Positions 7,929 through 15,677 of a stretch of DNA of 20,624 nt are shown here, in pieces. The stretch is from Prado023 sp049688595 (GTDB lineage Bacteria > Actinomycetota > Actinomycetes > S36-B12 > CAIYMF01). The position numbers and the translations under genes are program-made. The notes under the pieces are model-generated. The model saw only the letters and a list, made by a program, of their open reading frames with translations, ran no database searches and was not told the origin of the DNA. The stretch is from positions 1-20,624 of the forward strand of contig JBAVLA010000141.1 of NCBI GenBank assembly GCA_049688595.1, in the 5' to 3' direction. How positions within the stretch are numbered: position 1 is the first letter of the stretch; every line of letters starts with the position of its first letter.

Positions 7929-7936
7929 GTCGAACA
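7929..7936. promoter_or_regulatory. Extra LexA-like half-site
   Basis: GTCGAACA at 7929-7936 repeats exactly the left arm of the SOS box (7945-7952) 16 bp away. The TTGATA between them (7938-7943) reads TATCAA on the minus strand and could be the operon's -10 element. Only one arm matches, so it is not a full second box. Confidence 0.35.
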
Positions 7937-7945
7937 ATTGATAAG

Positions 7946-7961
7946 TCGAACATCAGTTCGA
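7946..7961. promoter_or_regulatory. LexA-binding SOS box
   Basis: TCGAACATCAGTTCGA is a perfect TCGAAC-N4-GTTCGA site, the actinobacterial (Bacillus-like) LexA operator. Its edge is 39 nt upstream of the DUF6504 ATG, in position to block the promoter of the minus-strand polymerase operon. The divergent oxidoreductase gene starts 159 nt away and is less likely to be controlled by it. Confidence 0.9.
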
Positions 7962-8060
7962 ACTGAGATCACCGTACGCCCTGGGTCTGACGACGTCAAC
8001 CCCCTGTCCCCAGGGACCTGCCCGCTGGTGGCCGACCCCGGCAGGGCGGCAACCGCACTG

Positions 8061-8091
8061 CCCAACAGCGCCAGCTCCCGCCCCAACAGCG
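8061..8091. repeat. 10-bp direct repeat spaced 21 bp
   Basis: CCCAACAGCG occurs at 8061-8070 and 8082-8091. The distance between starts, 21 bp, is two helical turns, and the second copy covers the expected -35 region of the oxidoreductase promoter. This is a candidate operator or activator site. Confidence 0.4.
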
Positions 8092-8107
8092 TGTCTGACG
8101 GGGCCCC

Positions 8108-8113
8108 TAGGCT
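8108..8113 (+). promoter_or_regulatory. -10 element, probable leaderless promoter
   Basis: TAGGCT lies 7 nt before the ATG at 8121, so transcription should start at or next to the start codon. No Shine-Dalgarno sequence is present, which fits a leaderless mRNA. Confidence 0.55.
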
Positions 8114-8120
8114 GGCCACC

Positions 8121-9614
8121 ATGGCTCGCATCGTGGTCATCGGCGCCGGAATGGGCGGCATGGCAGCTGCGGCGCGCCTGCGGATCAAGGGCCATGACGT
8201 GACGGTCATCGAGGCGTCCACCACGTACGGGGGCAAGCTCGGCACGCTGCGTCGCGACGGGTTCGAGTTCGACACCGGACCCACCCTGTTCACGCTGCCG
8301 GCCGTCTACCGGGACCTGTTCCTGAAGACCGGGCGGCGGCTGGAAGAATGCATCGAGCTCGTGGCGCTGGAACCGGGCTGCACCTACCGGTTCGCCGACG
8401 GATCCCGCCTCGACATGCCGGGGGCCGGTGTTGGACGAGCCGCCGAGGCCATGGGTGATGCGCTCGGGGGTCGGGCGGCCGACGACTGGCGGGCACTCAT
8501 AGCGCGGGCGGGCCGCATGTGGACGGCCATCCGTCGACCCCTCCTGGAGTCCCCGCTGACCGGCGCCCGGGACCTGATCCCCCTGGCCCGCGATCTCGAC
8601 ACGCTGCGCGTCGTCGCGCCGTGGCAGACCCTGCGCACCCTCGGCCGGCGGATGCTGTCCGACCCGCGCGCCCGTCAGCTCCTCGACCGCTACGCCACCC
8701 GAACCGGCTCGGATCCCCGCCGGGCACCGGCTGCGCTGTCCATCCTCCCGTACGTCGAGTCGACATTCGGCGTCTGGCACGTCTCCGGGGGACTGCGCGG
8801 CCTCGCCGATGCCCTGCGGAACAGGCTCAACGAGCGGGGCGTCCAGCTGTTCCTGGAGACGCGGGCAGTGCGGATAGCCCTCGACGGCGGCCGGGTCTCG
8901 GGGGTCGGGCTCGAGGACGGTGAAGTGCTGCCTGCCGACATCGTCGTGGCCAATGCCGATGCCAGCCAGGTCTACGGCGAGCTGCTCGGCCCCGCCGCGC
9001 CCACGCACCCGCGACGGCGCCTGGCCCGTTCCACCCTGTCGATGTCCGGATTCACGATCATGCTCGCCGTGTCCGGGCGCACGCCGGCAGTCTCGCACCA
9101 CAACGTGTGGTTCCCGGCCGACCCCGACGCGGAGTGCGACGCCATCTTCAGCACGCCGTCGCCCGTTGACGACCCGACCATCCACGCCTGCGTGCCCGCC
9201 GATCCGGCCATGCGCCCCGACGGATGCCAGGCGTGGACCGTCCTGGTCGGCGCCCCACGACACAGCCCCGGCGGGCGGGAGCCGGGCACCATCGACTGGG
9301 ACGCTCCCGGCCTGGCCGAGCAGTACGCCGACCACGTCCTGCGGAGACTGGCCGAGCGCGGCACGGACCTCACCGGCCGGATCCTGTGGCGCCGGCTGCG
9401 GACCCCGGCCGACCTTCAACGCGCCACGGGCGCCCCGGGAGGGTCCATCCACGGCACGGCCTCGCACGGCCTCCGGGCAGCCTTCCTGCGCCCGCACAAC
9501 GCCACTGCGATTCCCGGGCTGTTCCTGGTGGGCGGGTCTGCCCATCCCGGCGGGGGCCTGCCACTCGTGGCGCTGTCGGCCGAGATAGTCGCCAACCTGG
9601 TGGGTCGCGGCTGA
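8121..9614 (+). CDS. CrtI/CrtD-like FAD-dependent oxidoreductase (phytoene desaturase family)
   Basis: A 497-residue flavoprotein of the carotenoid desaturase family, which removes hydrogens from or oxidises polyene chains at the membrane. The N-terminus has the FAD-binding motif VIGAGMGGMAAAARL (about residues 5-19) ending in VIEAS, followed by YGGKLGT and GFEFDTGPTLFTLP, very typical of CrtI/CrtD. The C-terminus has the second flavin motif GLFLVGGSAHPGGGLP followed by LVALSAE. Length matches the family. No crtB, crtY or other carotenoid gene is nearby; the only related gene is the polyprenyl synthase 3.2 kb away, on the other strand. The product could therefore act in carotenoid synthesis or on another polyprenyl compound. 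ATG 8121 was chosen because the FAD motif starts a few codons later and a -10 sits just upstream. Confidence 0.85.
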   Translation: MARIVVIGAGMGGMAAAARLRIKGHDVTVIEASTTYGGKLGTLRRDGFEFDTGPTLFTLPAVYRDLFLKTGRRLEECIELVALEPGCTYRFADGSRLDMPGAGVGRAAEAMGDALGGRAADDWRALIARAGRMWTAIRRPLLESPLTGARDLIPLARDLDTLRVVAPWQTLRTLGRRMLSDPRARQLLDRYATRTGSDPRRAPAALSILPYVESTFGVWHVSGGLRGLADALRNRLNERGVQLFLETRAVRIALDGGRVSGVGLEDGEVLPADIVVANADASQVYGELLGPAAPTHPRRRLARSTLSMSGFTIMLAVSGRTPAVSHHNVWFPADPDAECDAIFSTPSPVDDPTIHACVPADPAMRPDGCQAWTVLVGAPRHSPGGREPGTIDWDAPGLAEQYADHVLRRLAERGTDLTGRILWRRLRTPADLQRATGAPGGSIHGTASHGLRAAFLRPHNATAIPGLFLVGGSAHPGGGLPLVALSAEIVANLVGRG

Positions 9615-9639
9615 GGCCTGCCTCCACCCGACGCAGGCC
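9615..9639 (+). terminator. Hairpin abutting the oxidoreductase stop codon
   Basis: GGCCTGC (9615-9621) and GCAGGCC (9633-9639) form a perfect 7-bp stem with an 11-nt loop, beginning on the base after the TGA stop. No U-tract is present. Confidence 0.5.
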
Positions 9640-9667
9640 CCGCGCGGTGCCCGTCCAGACCCGCCCC

Positions 9668-9702
9668 GGTCGGCGGCAGCACCCTTCCGGCCTGCTCCGA
9701 CC
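9668..9702 (-). terminator. Possible terminator hairpin after the antiporter gene
   Basis: GGTCGG (9668-9673) pairs with CCGACC (9697-9702), and AGCA (9678-9681) pairs with TGCT (9693-9696) with a 4-nt bulge. The stem touches the antiporter's stop codon on the minus strand. It is less perfect than the other stop-adjacent hairpins. Confidence 0.3.
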
Positions 9703-11234
9703 TAGTCCCTGAGCGGCTGGGTCCATCCAGCCAGCCGACCGCCCTGCGAAACCTCATGCAGCGCCCGCTCGGTCTTGGCCCGAGCCCCTTCAGTGACCAC
9801 GACCAGCAGGCGGTCGCCCACCCGCAACCGCGTGTGCCGATCTGGCACGAGGCTCTGTCCCTGCCGGACCACCAACGACACGACGGCCCCACTCGGAAGC
9901 GGCATCTCCCCCACGTAGGTGCCCGCGAGCAGGGATCCATCTGGGACGTCGAAGTTCAAGAGGGCAGCGTTCATGCTGTCCAGCGGCGCGGCCTCCACGG
10001 TGAGCTCACCGACCTCACTCGAGCCGACCAGCCCGAGCCTGCGGGCGAAGACCGGCATCGTCGGCGCCTGGACCAGCGTGAGCAGGATCACCAGCACAAG
10101 CGTGACGTCGAAGATCAACTCACCCTGGTCACCCATGTGCGCCAGCGGGATCGTCGCGAAGATGATCGGGACCGCACCCCGCAGTCCGCCCCAGGCGGCG
10201 AACGCCGTCCAACGCCACAGGATCGGCGAGGTCCGGGTCGCCAAGGAGAGGCGATTGGGCCGAGCTAACGGCCACAGGGCCAGAAGGACGCTGACGGGCC
10301 GGCCCAGCACCAGCAGGAGGGCGCCCGCCAGAAGCGCGACCCCCATCACCCCGCCCAGCCGGCTGGGCACCGCGAGCAGTCCGAGCATGATGAACAGGCC
10401 GATCTGCACGGCCCACGCCAGCCCCTCCACGAACCCGAGCACGGACCGACGGTGCGGAAGCCTCGAAGCAGCCAGGATCAGAGCCGACACGTAGACAGCT
10501 GCGAACCCGGAGGTGTGGAGCACCGTGGCCAAGCCGTAGGACAGCAGCAGGAGGGCGATCACGGCCACCGGGTAGAGGCCGGCAGCGGGCAGCGCGAGCC
10601 GGGGAAGCAGCCACTTGGCCCACATGCCCACGGCTGCGCCGATCAACGATCCGATCACCAGCTCCGCCGCCACGATCACCGGGACCATCCACGGCGACAT
10701 GTCGCTTCCCTCGGTGGTCGCCAGCAGCACGACCAGCACGACAACGGGTGCATCGTTCAGGCCCGACTCGGCTTCGAGGAGGGTCTGCAGCCGGGCGGGC
10801 AGGCGCATGCCCCGCGCCACCGTGAAGACAGCGGCGGCATCAGTCGGCGCGAGGACGGCGCCGATCAGGACGGCGGTGCGCAGGTCCACGCCAGCCAACC
10901 AGGCCAAGGGCCACGCGACCAGCAGGATGGACGCGGCCACGCCCACAGTCGCCAGCAGCACTGCTGGCAGCATGACGGGGCGGACCGTGTCTGGCCGCGT
11001 CGTGAGCCCGCCCTCCGCGAGGATGATCACCAGCCCGGCGTAGCCCAGGTTCGTGGCCAACTGAGCATCGTTGAACAGGATGCCGATCCCGTCCTCGCCG
11101 AGCAGCAGCCCCAGCCCGAGGTAGAAGAGCAGGCCGGGCATGCCGATCCGCGCCGCCACGCGTACCCCGCCGACGGCAGCCAGGATCGTCACCGCGACGA
11201 TCAGCATCACCTCGGCAACCTCGCCGGTGCTCAT
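9702..11234 (-). CDS. CPA1-family K+(Na+)/H+ antiporter with C-terminal RCK_C domain
   Basis: A 510-residue membrane antiporter that exchanges a monovalent cation for protons, in the NhaP2/CvrA-like group. About 12 hydrophobic spans fill residues 5-405. GAVLAPTDAAAVF at 125-137 (with Asp132) and ESGLNDAPVV (Asn160-Asp161) are the paired ion-binding motifs of the CPA superfamily. AWGGLRGAVPI is the conserved late-helix motif. The C-terminal part, about 425-500, with DGSLLAGTYVGEMPLPSGAVV and LRVGDRLLVVV, is an RCK_C (TrkA-C) ligand-sensing domain, which is common in K+/H+ types and suggests regulation by a nucleotide or ion. The ATG at 11234 lacks a strong ribosome site. It is 79 nt downstream of the SIMPL gene and may be the last gene of that transcript. 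Cation preference cannot be read from sequence. Confidence 0.9.
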   Translation of the reverse strand: MSTGEVAEVMLIVAVTILAAVGGVRVAARIGMPGLLFYLGLGLLLGEDGIGILFNDAQLATNLGYAGLVIILAEGGLTTRPDTVRPVMLPAVLLATVGVAASILLVAWPLAWLAGVDLRTAVLIGAVLAPTDAAAVFTVARGMRLPARLQTLLEAESGLNDAPVVVLVVLLATTEGSDMSPWMVPVIVAAELVIGSLIGAAVGMWAKWLLPRLALPAAGLYPVAVIALLLLSYGLATVLHTSGFAAVYVSALILAASRLPHRRSVLGFVEGLAWAVQIGLFIMLGLLAVPSRLGGVMGVALLAGALLLVLGRPVSVLLALWPLARPNRLSLATRTSPILWRWTAFAAWGGLRGAVPIIFATIPLAHMGDQGELIFDVTLVLVILLTLVQAPTMPVFARRLGLVGSSEVGELTVEAAPLDSMNAALLNFDVPDGSLLAGTYVGEMPLPSGAVVSLVVRQGQSLVPDRHTRLRVGDRLLVVVTEGARAKTERALHEVSQGGRLAGWTQPLRD

Positions 11235-11313
11235 GGCTGGCCGCCGACAGGCGGGCGGGCGCAGCCGGAGGATGTGTCGGACCAGCGCTGCACGTCAGTG
11301 GCCCGGTCCATCT

Positions 11314-11934
11314 TCAGCGCAGCGACCAGCCGACCGTCAGGGTCACCGAGACCGACCCCTCACCGGCGTCCAGCGACATCCGGGCGGGGCCGGCGCCACT
11401 GGCCATCGCCATGCGCACGGGCCCGGGGGCAAGGTCCCTGCCGACGACCTCCTCGATGCCCAGGACCTCCCCGAGCTCGCGACCGGCCAGGCCAGACAGC
11501 TGGGTGGCCCGGGCCAGGGCATCGGCCCACGCCGCGTCGCGGGCGCGGGCCACCAGCGCCGAGGGGTCGGCGTGCCGGAACGACACCTCATGCACGCGGG
11601 CAGCCTCCCCGCCGGCCGTGACCAGGGCGCTGAGCAGCTCCCCGGCCGCAGCGATGTCGCTCGTGCTCGAAGTGAGCCGGACCGCTGCCTGGAAGCCCAC
11701 GACCGTCGGGTACTCGTCGTAGACCGGGTTCAGGCTGACCCCGGACGTCGTCAGCGACTCAGGGGCGATCCCCGCAGCCAGGAACACGGCGCGCATCTGC
11801 TCCAGCGCCGCCGCCGAACCGTCCAACGCAGCCGCTGCCGTGGGGCGTCGGACCTCGGAGCCGACCGTGATCACGCACTCATCCCGGGGCCCGACGGCCG
11901 TCCCGGAACCGGTCACCCGAATGCCTCTGTCCAT
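11314..11934 (-). CDS. SIMPL/DUF541 domain protein without signal peptide
   Basis: A 206-residue protein of the SIMPL (DUF541) family, whose biochemical role is mostly unknown. The start RGIRVTGSGTAVGPRDECVITVGSEV is the family's first strand, LTTSGVSLNPVYDE matches the conserved TxxxxlxpxYd segment, and SVSVTLTVGWSL is the closing strand. Most members are exported, but this one starts directly with the domain and has no signal peptide or lipobox, so it should be cytoplasmic. AGGAGGT lies 7 nt upstream of the ATG at 11934. The start lies inside the end of metF with a 22-nt overlap, indicating translational coupling. The partner or substrate is unknown. Confidence 0.85.
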   Translation of the reverse strand: MDRGIRVTGSGTAVGPRDECVITVGSEVRRPTAAAALDGSAAALEQMRAVFLAAGIAPESLTTSGVSLNPVYDEYPTVVGFQAAVRLTSSTSDIAAAGELLSALVTAGGEAARVHEVSFRHADPSALVARARDAAWADALARATQLSGLAGRELGEVLGIEEVVGRDLAPGPVRMAMASGAGPARMSLDAGEGSVSVTLTVGWSLR

Positions 11935-12839
11935 CTGGCCTCACCTCCTGGCAGTGCGGCGGTCCGCTGGCCGGACAGCCGGTTGAAGATCTCCTTGGTA
12001 GCCGTTGATCGGTTCAGAGTGTAGAAGTGCAGCCCCGGGGCACCCCCGGCCAGCAGACGGCTGCCAAGCTCAGTGGCCACCTCGATCCCGAGGTCGACGA
12101 CCGCCACCGGATCCTCGGCGAGGGCATGGAAGCGCTCGGCCAGCTCAGCGGGGAAGGCCGCCCCGGACAGCACCGAGAATCGCTGGATCTGGCGAACGTT
12201 GGTCACGGGCATGATCCCGGGCAGGATCGGCATGGTGACCCCGTGGGCGGCAGCGCGCTCCACGAGGGAGAAGTAGTCCTCGGCCCGGAAGAAGAACTGG
12301 CTGATCGCGAAGGACGCCCCAGCCTGCTGCTTGGCCGCGAGCACCCTGGAGTCGGTCTCGAGGTCCGGTGACTCGGGGTGCCCCTCGGGGAAGGCGGCGA
12401 CCCCGACAGTGAAGTCACCGGCGCGCTTGGCCAGCCGCACGAGCTCGACTGCGTGGTTCAGCCCGCCCGGGACGGGCGCCCAGGGGCTGCCCGGCCCGCC
12501 CGGCGGGTCCCCGCGCAGGGCGAGCAGGTTGGATATGCCGACCCGCCGGTAGCTGTCCAGCACATCGAGGAGCTCGGTGACGCTAGCGCCCACGCACGTC
12601 AGGTGGGCAACGGCGTCCATCCCGGTCTCGGCCAGGATCCGGGCGGTGATCCGAACCGTGCGGTCGCGGGTGGACCCCCCGGCACCGTAGGTCACCGACA
12701 CGAACGTGGGCGCCAGCGGCGCCAGATCCGAGATGGCCGACCACAGCTGCCGCTCGCCCTCGTCAGTCTTCGGCGGGAAGAACTCGAAGGAGAACACGGG
12801 TTCGCCCGACATCAGGCTGCGAGTCAGCTGCACCGACAT
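11913..12839 (-). CDS. metF: 5,10-methylenetetrahydrofolate reductase
   Basis: A 308-residue cytoplasmic flavoenzyme that reduces 5,10-methylene-THF to 5-methyl-THF for methionine synthesis. FSFEFFPPK at residues 16-24 holds the catalytic Glu19 (equivalent to E. coli Glu28). VSVTYGAGGSTRDRT, HLTCVGAS, NLLALRGDPP and FAISQFFF are the conserved barrel-strand motifs for folate and FAD, and PGIMPV follows. Length is standard for the bacterial single-domain enzyme. GGAGG lies 5 nt before the ATG, and that ATG shares one base with the stop of the polyprenyl synthase gene (TGATG), so the two are translationally coupled. In mycobacteria a MetF-like gene is also beside a polyprenyl synthase, but that protein is divergent; this one looks fully conserved. 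Confidence 0.93.
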   Translation of the reverse strand: MSVQLTRSLMSGEPVFSFEFFPPKTDEGERQLWSAISDLAPLAPTFVSVTYGAGGSTRDRTVRITARILAETGMDAVAHLTCVGASVTELLDVLDSYRRVGISNLLALRGDPPGGPGSPWAPVPGGLNHAVELVRLAKRAGDFTVGVAAFPEGHPESPDLETDSRVLAAKQQAGASFAISQFFFRAEDYFSLVERAAAHGVTMPILPGIMPVTNVRQIQRFSVLSGAAFPAELAERFHALAEDPVAVVDLGIEVATELGSRLLAGGAPGLHFYTLNRSTATKEIFNRLSGQRTAALPGGEARWTEAFG

Positions 12840-13909
12840 CAGATCCTCCGCTCGGTCGCTGCGACGGCCAGCTCGTTCAGGGCCGCGCGGGCCTCGGCCG
12901 GGATCGGGGCTGATCCGATCGCGGCGACTGCTTCAGCAGTGCGCTGGCTGATCACCGACTCGACCTCGTCGAGGGCCCCGCAGGAGACGATGATGCCGCG
13001 GAGCTCGTCCATGCCCTCGGCGGTCAGACCCGGGTTCCCCAGCCCCTCGCTGAGGCGGGCAGCCTGCTCCGGGGTGGCGTTGCCCATGGCGGTGGCGACG
13101 AGGAGGGTGCGCTTGCCCTCGCGCAGGTCGTCACCCGTGGGCTTGCCCGCCTCAGCGGGATCCCCGAAGACCCCGAGGACGTCATCCCGGAGTTGGAACG
13201 CCTCGCCCAGCGGAAGCCCATATCCAGACAGCGTCGCCAGCAGGTCACCGCCTGCGCCAGCCAGGACCGCACCGAGGTGAAGCGGACGCTCGATCGTGTA
13301 CTTCGCCGTCTTGTACCGGGCCACGAGAAGTGCCCGCTCCCGCGACCCGCCGCCGCGGTTCTGCTCGAGCAGGTCGAGGTACTGCCCGGCCATCAGCTCG
13401 GTTCGCATGCGGTCGAAGACCACCTTGGCCCGGGCCAGTGGTTCCGGGCCGAACCCGCAGCGGTAGAGCATCTCGTCGGACAGGGTCAGGCACAGGTCAC
13501 CCACGAGGATCGCCGCGCCCTCGCCGAACCGATGCCCGTCGCCCAACCAACCCGCCTCCCGATGCTTCATCGCGAACCAGCGGTGGGCGGAGGGCTGCCC
13601 ACGGCGCACGTCGGAATCGTCCATGACGTCGTCGTGGATCAACGCTGAGGCCTGCAGCAGCTCCAGCGACGCGGCCGCACGCAGTCCGCTCGAAACGTCT
13701 TCGCCGCCCGCTGCGAGGTATCCCCAGATGCAGAAGGCAGGGCGCAGCCGCTTTCCCCCCGCCACCATCTGCCTGATCCAATCGCCGATGGGCACGAGGT
13801 CGGGGCTGATCGCGGCCAGGATAGTGCCCTGCTCGGCGAGGAAGTCGTCCAGTGAGGCCTGGACCGAGGCACGGATCTCATCGGGCGTCAGGCGTGGGGT
13901 CGGGGTCAC
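12839..13909 (-). CDS. Polyprenyl diphosphate synthase (likely geranylgeranyl type)
   Basis: A 356-residue trans-prenyltransferase that condenses isopentenyl diphosphate with allylic diphosphates. GGKRLRPAFC (51-60) binds IPP. The first Asp-rich motif is IHDDVMDDSDVRRGQ, with DDVMD at 93-97, and the second is QLRDDVLGVFGD, with DDVLG at 242-246. Residues 4 and 5 before the first Asp motif are small (Ala89, Ser88), so chain growth is not blocked at C15; a C20 or longer product is expected, but length cannot be fixed. It is similar in family and position to mycobacterial idsA2. The product could serve polyprenol-phosphate carriers for the divergent mannosyltransferase, carotenoids or menaquinone side chains. 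The GTG start has no Shine-Dalgarno sequence and lies 6 nt after a TAGGCT -10 element, so the mRNA is probably leaderless. Confidence 0.9.
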   Translation of the reverse strand: MTPTPRLTPDEIRASVQASLDDFLAEQGTILAAISPDLVPIGDWIRQMVAGGKRLRPAFCIWGYLAAGGEDVSSGLRAAASLELLQASALIHDDVMDDSDVRRGQPSAHRWFAMKHREAGWLGDGHRFGEGAAILVGDLCLTLSDEMLYRCGFGPEPLARAKVVFDRMRTELMAGQYLDLLEQNRGGGSRERALLVARYKTAKYTIERPLHLGAVLAGAGGDLLATLSGYGLPLGEAFQLRDDVLGVFGDPAEAGKPTGDDLREGKRTLLVATAMGNATPEQAARLSEGLGNPGLTAEGMDELRGIIVSCGALDEVESVISQRTAEAVAAIGSAPIPAEARAALNELAVAATERRI

Positions 13910-13915
13910 GGGCCC

Positions 13916-13921
13916 AGCCTA
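13916..13921 (-). promoter_or_regulatory. -10 element, probable leaderless promoter
   Basis: On the minus strand TAGGCT is followed by GGGCCC and then the GTG start at 13909. The 6-nt spacing places the transcription start at or within a base or two of the GTG. Confidence 0.6.
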
Positions 13922-14099
13922 GAGCCTGCCCGATGGATCGATACCGGGCTGCGGACCCGGCTGGCACGCCCCGGGGATCCCCCTCGACACTGCCCAAGTG
14001 TGCCTGCCGGGACCGATCAAACCACCCACGCAGTCGGTCCGGAGCGGACGCCGAGCGAGCCGCTGCGGGGCTGACAGGTCCGGCCCGACCCGCAGTCGA
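13922..14099. other. Divergent intergenic region between prenyl synthase and mannosyltransferase
   Basis: No gene is seen. Possible regulatory structure includes ACACT-GCCCA-AGTGT (13987-14001), a 5-bp inverted repeat, GTCCG-GAG-CGGAC close to the mptA side, and two copies of CGCAGTCG at 14029-14036 and 14091-14098. Both flanking genes have -10 elements directly before their start codons, so this region carries both promoters. Confidence 0.4.
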
Positions 14100-14105
14100 T
14101 ACCCT
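14100..14105 (+). promoter_or_regulatory. -10 element, probable leaderless promoter
   Basis: TACCCT is followed by GCCGCC and the ATG at 14112. Spacing of 6 nt and the absence of a Shine-Dalgarno sequence fit leaderless transcription. Confidence 0.5.
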
Positions 14106-14111
14106 GCCGCC

Positions 14112-15677
14112 ATGCCCCTGCTCGCACGCGACCCGGCATCCCGGTTCGCCCGGGCGACCGCGGCCGGATACGCGCTCCCCGGACTGCTCGGCAGCGCGCT
14201 GATGGCGCTCGGGGCCCTTGGCGTCGGCTGGCTCCCGGCGAGCTCCACCCTGATCGACGCTGCGCTGGTCGACGCGCTGCGGTCCACCGCTGCGGGCGCG
14301 GTGCTCTCCAGGGTGGCCGTGTTCGCGGGCATCGCACTGCTCCTGCAGGCTTGGCTGGTCCTCGGCCACGACGTGCTGGACAATCTCGAGCGCAGCGAGC
14401 GCCGCCTCAACGGCATCCTTGCCGTCTGGATCGCCCCCCTGATCCTCATGCCCCCCCTGTTCAGCCGGGATGCCTTCTCCTACTTCGCCCAGGGGCAGCT
14501 TGTGCTGGCGGGCCTGAACCCGTACCGGACCGGGGTGTCCGCTCTGCCCGGGTGGTTCCTGGCCGGGGCGGACCCGTTGTGGGCCGAGTCCCCGACCCCC
14601 TACGGTCCGGCCTTCCTCCTCCTGGAACAGGGCGTCGCCGCCCTCGCCGGTACGCACGCCTACGCCGGGGCAATCCTCTTCCGCCTCATCGCCCTGGTCG
14701 GCGTCGCGCTCCTGGCCGTCTACGTCCCACGGCTGGCGTGGGCCCATGGGATCGATCCGGCCAAGGCGCTGTGGCTGGCCGTGCTGAACCCGCTCGTCCT
14801 GATGCACTTCGTCGCCGGCGCCCACAACGACGCCCTCATGGTCGGGCTCATGGTGGCCGGCCTGGCGCTTGGCGTCGAGCGCAGCCCCGTGCTGGGCATC
14901 GCGCTGATCGCGCTGGCTGGGGCGGTCAAGCCGATCGCCCTGGTCATCCTGCCGTTCGCCGGACTGCTCTGGGCGGGAGTCCGAGCCACGTGGCCCAGGC
15001 GCATCCTCGCCTGGGTGAAATCCTCCGCCGTCGTCCTGATCGTCTTCGCGCTGCTGTCGGCAACTGTCGGCGTCGGCTTGGGCTGGGTGGCCTCCTTGAG
15101 CACGCCCGGATCGGTCCGCACGTGGCTGTCCCCGCCGACGGCCATCGGGATGCTCTCCGGTGGGCTCCTGGAGCTCCTCGGGCTCGCCGACTCCAGCGAC
15201 GGCGCCGTGTCATTCGTCCGGGCTGTGGCCATGCTGGCCGGCGCGGCCTGCGGGCTGTACCTCGTGCTGCGTCCCGAGGGCCGCTCACCGGTCCGTGGTG
15301 CGGCCCTGGGACTGCTTGCCATCGTGACGCTCGGTCCGGTGATCCAGCCCTGGTACCTGCTGTGGGTTCTCCCGCTACTGGCCGCGACCGGCCTGACGGG
15401 GATGCAGCTTCGGGCGGCGATGCTGGTTACGTCGGTCCTGGTGCTGCACGCGATGGTCGAGTCCAACGCGACTGCGGACACGCTTGTCGACGTCCGCGAC
15501 GGGATAGCCGCGGCCTTCGCGGTGCTGATTGTCTCGGTGGTGCTGCTGTCCTCGCCGGGAGAACGCAGGCTGATCATGGGCGACCCAGTCGACCGCGGCA
15601 TGCGCCCAACCTCCCACGCTGCCAGGGTGCGCGCGGGCGCGCTCGTGGTTCATCGCGCCGAGTCGTCGACCTCGTAG
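14112..15677 (+). CDS. Polyprenol-phosphomannose-dependent alpha-1,6-mannosyltransferase (MptA/MptB family)
   Basis: A 521-residue integral membrane GT-C glycosyltransferase that extends the alpha-1,6-mannan backbone of lipomannan-like glycolipids from polyprenol-phosphate mannose on the outer face of the membrane. At least ten hydrophobic spans run along the protein. FSRDAFSYFAQGQL starting at residue 117 contains the conserved Asp of the first extracellular loop, and GLNPYRTG and SPTPYGPAFL match the MptA/MptB pattern; LNPLVLMHFVAGAHNDALMVG and QPWYLLWVLPLL are further family motifs. Its place next to a polyprenyl synthase and near a PknL-like kinase mirrors mycobacterial mptA, but MptA and MptB cannot be separated by eye. 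Its last 28 nt overlap the 3' end of the barstar gene on the other strand. Confidence 0.85.
   Translation: MPLLARDPASRFARATAAGYALPGLLGSALMALGALGVGWLPASSTLIDAALVDALRSTAAGAVLSRVAVFAGIALLLQAWLVLGHDVLDNLERSERRLNGILAVWIAPLILMPPLFSRDAFSYFAQGQLVLAGLNPYRTGVSALPGWFLAGADPLWAESPTPYGPAFLLLEQGVAALAGTHAYAGAILFRLIALVGVALLAVYVPRLAWAHGIDPAKALWLAVLNPLVLMHFVAGAHNDALMVGLMVAGLALGVERSPVLGIALIALAGAVKPIALVILPFAGLLWAGVRATWPRRILAWVKSSAVVLIVFALLSATVGVGLGWVASLSTPGSVRTWLSPPTAIGMLSGGLLELLGLADSSDGAVSFVRAVAMLAGAACGLYLVLRPEGRSPVRGAALGLLAIVTLGPVIQPWYLLWVLPLLAATGLTGMQLRAAMLVTSVLVLHAMVESNATADTLVDVRDGIAAAFAVLIVSVVLLSSPGERRLIMGDPVDRGMRPTSHAARVRAGALVVHRAESSTS

Noticed and set aside
7930..7945. Second complete SOS box next to the first
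   Set aside because: Only the left arm TCGAAC matches; the right arm reads GATAAG, so it is listed only as a half-site.
7953..9545. Minus-strand open frame of 530 codons
   Set aside because: It is antisense to the CrtI/CrtD-like gene, which has clear FAD motifs; the minus-strand protein has no domain-like pattern.
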